A stretch of DNA of 5,284 bases from a bacterium (GTDB lineage Bacteria; Desulfobacterota; GWC2-55-46): positions 1 to 5,284 of the forward strand of contig DAIDBB010000239.1 in the NCBI GenBank assembly GCA_027310325.1. Direction: 5' to 3'. Below are positions 4,251-5,284 of the stretch, piece by piece (positions within the stretch are counted from its first letter, which is position 1; every line of letters starts with the position of its first letter). The notes below the pieces were generated by a model. It was not told the DNA's origin. It did not search any database and saw only the letters and a program-made list of their open reading frames with translations. Made by a program: the position numbers and the translations under genes.

Positions 4251-5284
4251 TCAAGCGTGCATCCTTGCGATGGCGTCCCTGTACCTCTCGGCCACGACAT
4301 TACGCCTTATCTTTAAGGTAGGGGTCAGCTCGCCGCTTTCAACGCTGAACTCATGGTCAAGGAGAGTGAACCGGCGGACCCTCTCGAATTCGGCGAGGTC
4401 CGCCGTCAGCCTCTGTATCTCCGAGCGGATAAGGCGGTTCACCCCGGGGGCCTTGACGAGCCCGCCGTTATCGGGGTCTCCTTTCGTGCCGTCTTCCCTG
4501 AGACGCTCCCTTACGCGCTCGAAGGCCGGCACTATAAGGGCCGATACGGTGCTTACATTGTCGCCGACAAGCATGACCTGGCCGATATAGGGGCTTTCAA
4601 GGAGGAGGCTTTCAATAGGCTGGGGCGCGACCTTTTTGCCGTTCGCGAGGACTATGAGGGACTTCTTCCGGTCGATTATCCTGAGATACCCTTCCTCATC
4701 GAACGCGCCTATGTCGCCCGTGCGGAACCATCCGTCTGGGCCGATGACGTCTCCGGTCTCGCCGGGCCTGTTATGGTAGCCGAGCATGACGTTCGGGCCC
4801 CGAACGAGTATCTCGCCGTCCGGGGCGATCTTCACCTCGACGCCCTTTACGGGAAACCCGACCGTGCCGAACCTGACGGAGCCGGGGCGGTTCACGGCCA
4901 CAAGAGGCGAGGTCTCGGTGAGCCCGTAGCCTTCAAGGATACTAAACCCCATGGAGCAGAAAAACTCGGCCGTGGCCCTTGAGATGGGGGCGCCGCCCGA
5001 GACGAAGAACTTGAGCCTGTCGAGGCCCAGGGCCTTTCGGATGTTCCCGAAGACCAGCCGGTCCGCCACGCGGCGCCGCAGTTCGAGAACGGGCGGGACG
5101 GCGGCCCCGGCCTGGGCCCTCTCGCAGCAGCTTTTCCCGGCTGCCAGGGCCCAGCGGAAGGCCGTCCGGCTTAAAAAACGCTCCCCGTCGATCCGGGCAA
5201 GCATCCCTTCCCTGAACATCTCGAATACGCGTGGCACCAGCACCATGTAGTGCGGCCTCACCTCGGCGATACTCTGCCTGAGGC
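4251..5284 (-). CDS. long-chain acyl-CoA synthetase, AMP-forming (N-terminus cut by right edge)
   Basis: The frame is open to the right edge and shows 343 codons. The GTG at 5261 is internal, because in-frame sequence before it (LRQSIAE) continues the conserved family segment ending VPRVFEMF. The enzyme activates long-chain fatty acids with ATP to acyl-AMP and then forms acyl-CoA, feeding beta-oxidation or lipid synthesis. Counting from the first full codon, visible motifs are FVSGGAPIS (93-101), GYGLTETSPL (118-127, A5), GEILVRGPNVMLGY (156-169), GWFRTGD (184-190, A7, with the ribose-binding Asp), GYLRIIDRKKSLIV (198-211, A8 hinge) and GKKVAPQPIE (215-224). Near the C-terminus, ELTPTLKIRR (318-327) holds the expected catalytic-type Lys at 324. 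The ATP-binding TSGTTG loop would lie outside the window. About half of a typical 600-residue FadD15/LC-FACS protein is seen. No terminator follows the TGA. Confidence 0.95.
   Translation of the reverse strand, partial: LRQSIAEVRPHYMVLVPRVFEMFREGMLARIDGERFLSRTAFRWALAAGKSCCERAQAGAAVPPVLELRRRVADRLVFGNIRKALGLDRLKFFVSGGAPISRATAEFFCSMGFSILEGYGLTETSPLVAVNRPGSVRFGTVGFPVKGVEVKIAPDGEILVRGPNVMLGYHNRPGETGDVIGPDGWFRTGDIGAFDEEGYLRIIDRKKSLIVLANGKKVAPQPIESLLLESPYIGQVMLVGDNVSTVSALIVPAFERVRERLREDGTKGDPDNGGLVKAPGVNRLIRSEIQRLTADLAEFERVRRFTLLDHEFSVESGELTPTLKIRRNVVAERYRDAIARMHA

Noticed and set aside
4353..4982. 209-codon open frame on the plus strand opposite the acyl-CoA synthetase
   Set aside because: The minus strand carries well-conserved adenylation motifs throughout, so the antisense frame is a shadow.
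5259..5261. GTG as the true start of the acyl-CoA synthetase
   Set aside because: The frame stays open to the edge and the residues before it continue the conserved family segment. The family also needs about 250 more N-terminal residues, including the ATP-binding loop.

Overview
The window is GC-rich DNA from a diderm (Gram-negative-type) bacterium. The evidence is an outer-membrane beta-barrel ending in Phe, a lipobox-bearing lipoprotein and three proteins with Sec-type signal peptides. Codon choice mixes GC-ending codons with fairly frequent AGG and ATA. This, plus the long-chain acyl-CoA synthetase, would fit a deltaproteobacterial/Desulfobacterota- or Nitrospirota-like lineage, but that placement is a guess from style, not from a marker gene. 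No mobile element, CRISPR array, tRNA or rRNA is visible.

All seven recognised genes lie on the minus strand, so transcription runs from right to left. In that order: (1) the C-terminal 343 codons of a long-chain acyl-CoA synthetase (AMP-forming), cut by the right edge. (2) A 126-bp gap with a candidate sigma70-type promoter and a small palindrome at its -35. (3) A tightly packed cluster of four genes: an eight-stranded outer-membrane beta-barrel; a 60-residue GTG-started small membrane protein 3 bp after it; a BEM46-like alpha/beta-hydrolase lipoprotein 15 bp later; and a secreted SH3-like protein with a CPFECC motif, whose ATG overlaps the hydrolase stop by 4 bp. (4) A 220-bp gap with inverted repeats and an extended -10 promoter. 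(5) A secreted YXWGXW-repeat protein with a long Pro/Arg-rich tail. (6) A 105-bp gap with two perfect inverted repeats. (7) A secreted protein of unknown function, cut by the left edge.

Apart from the acyl-CoA synthetase, every gene product is predicted to be exported or membrane-bound, so this is a cell-envelope neighbourhood. The four-gene cluster looks like one transcription unit: spacing is minimal, and Shine-Dalgarno sites are weak or absent at the second and third genes, which suggests translational coupling. The shared job of the four is not evident from sequence.

I see no defence, toxin-antitoxin or obviously new enzymatic system. The items most worth a second look are the small Gly-rich membrane protein inside the operon, the paired palindromes ahead of the leftmost gene, and the conserved but uncharacterised envelope proteins.
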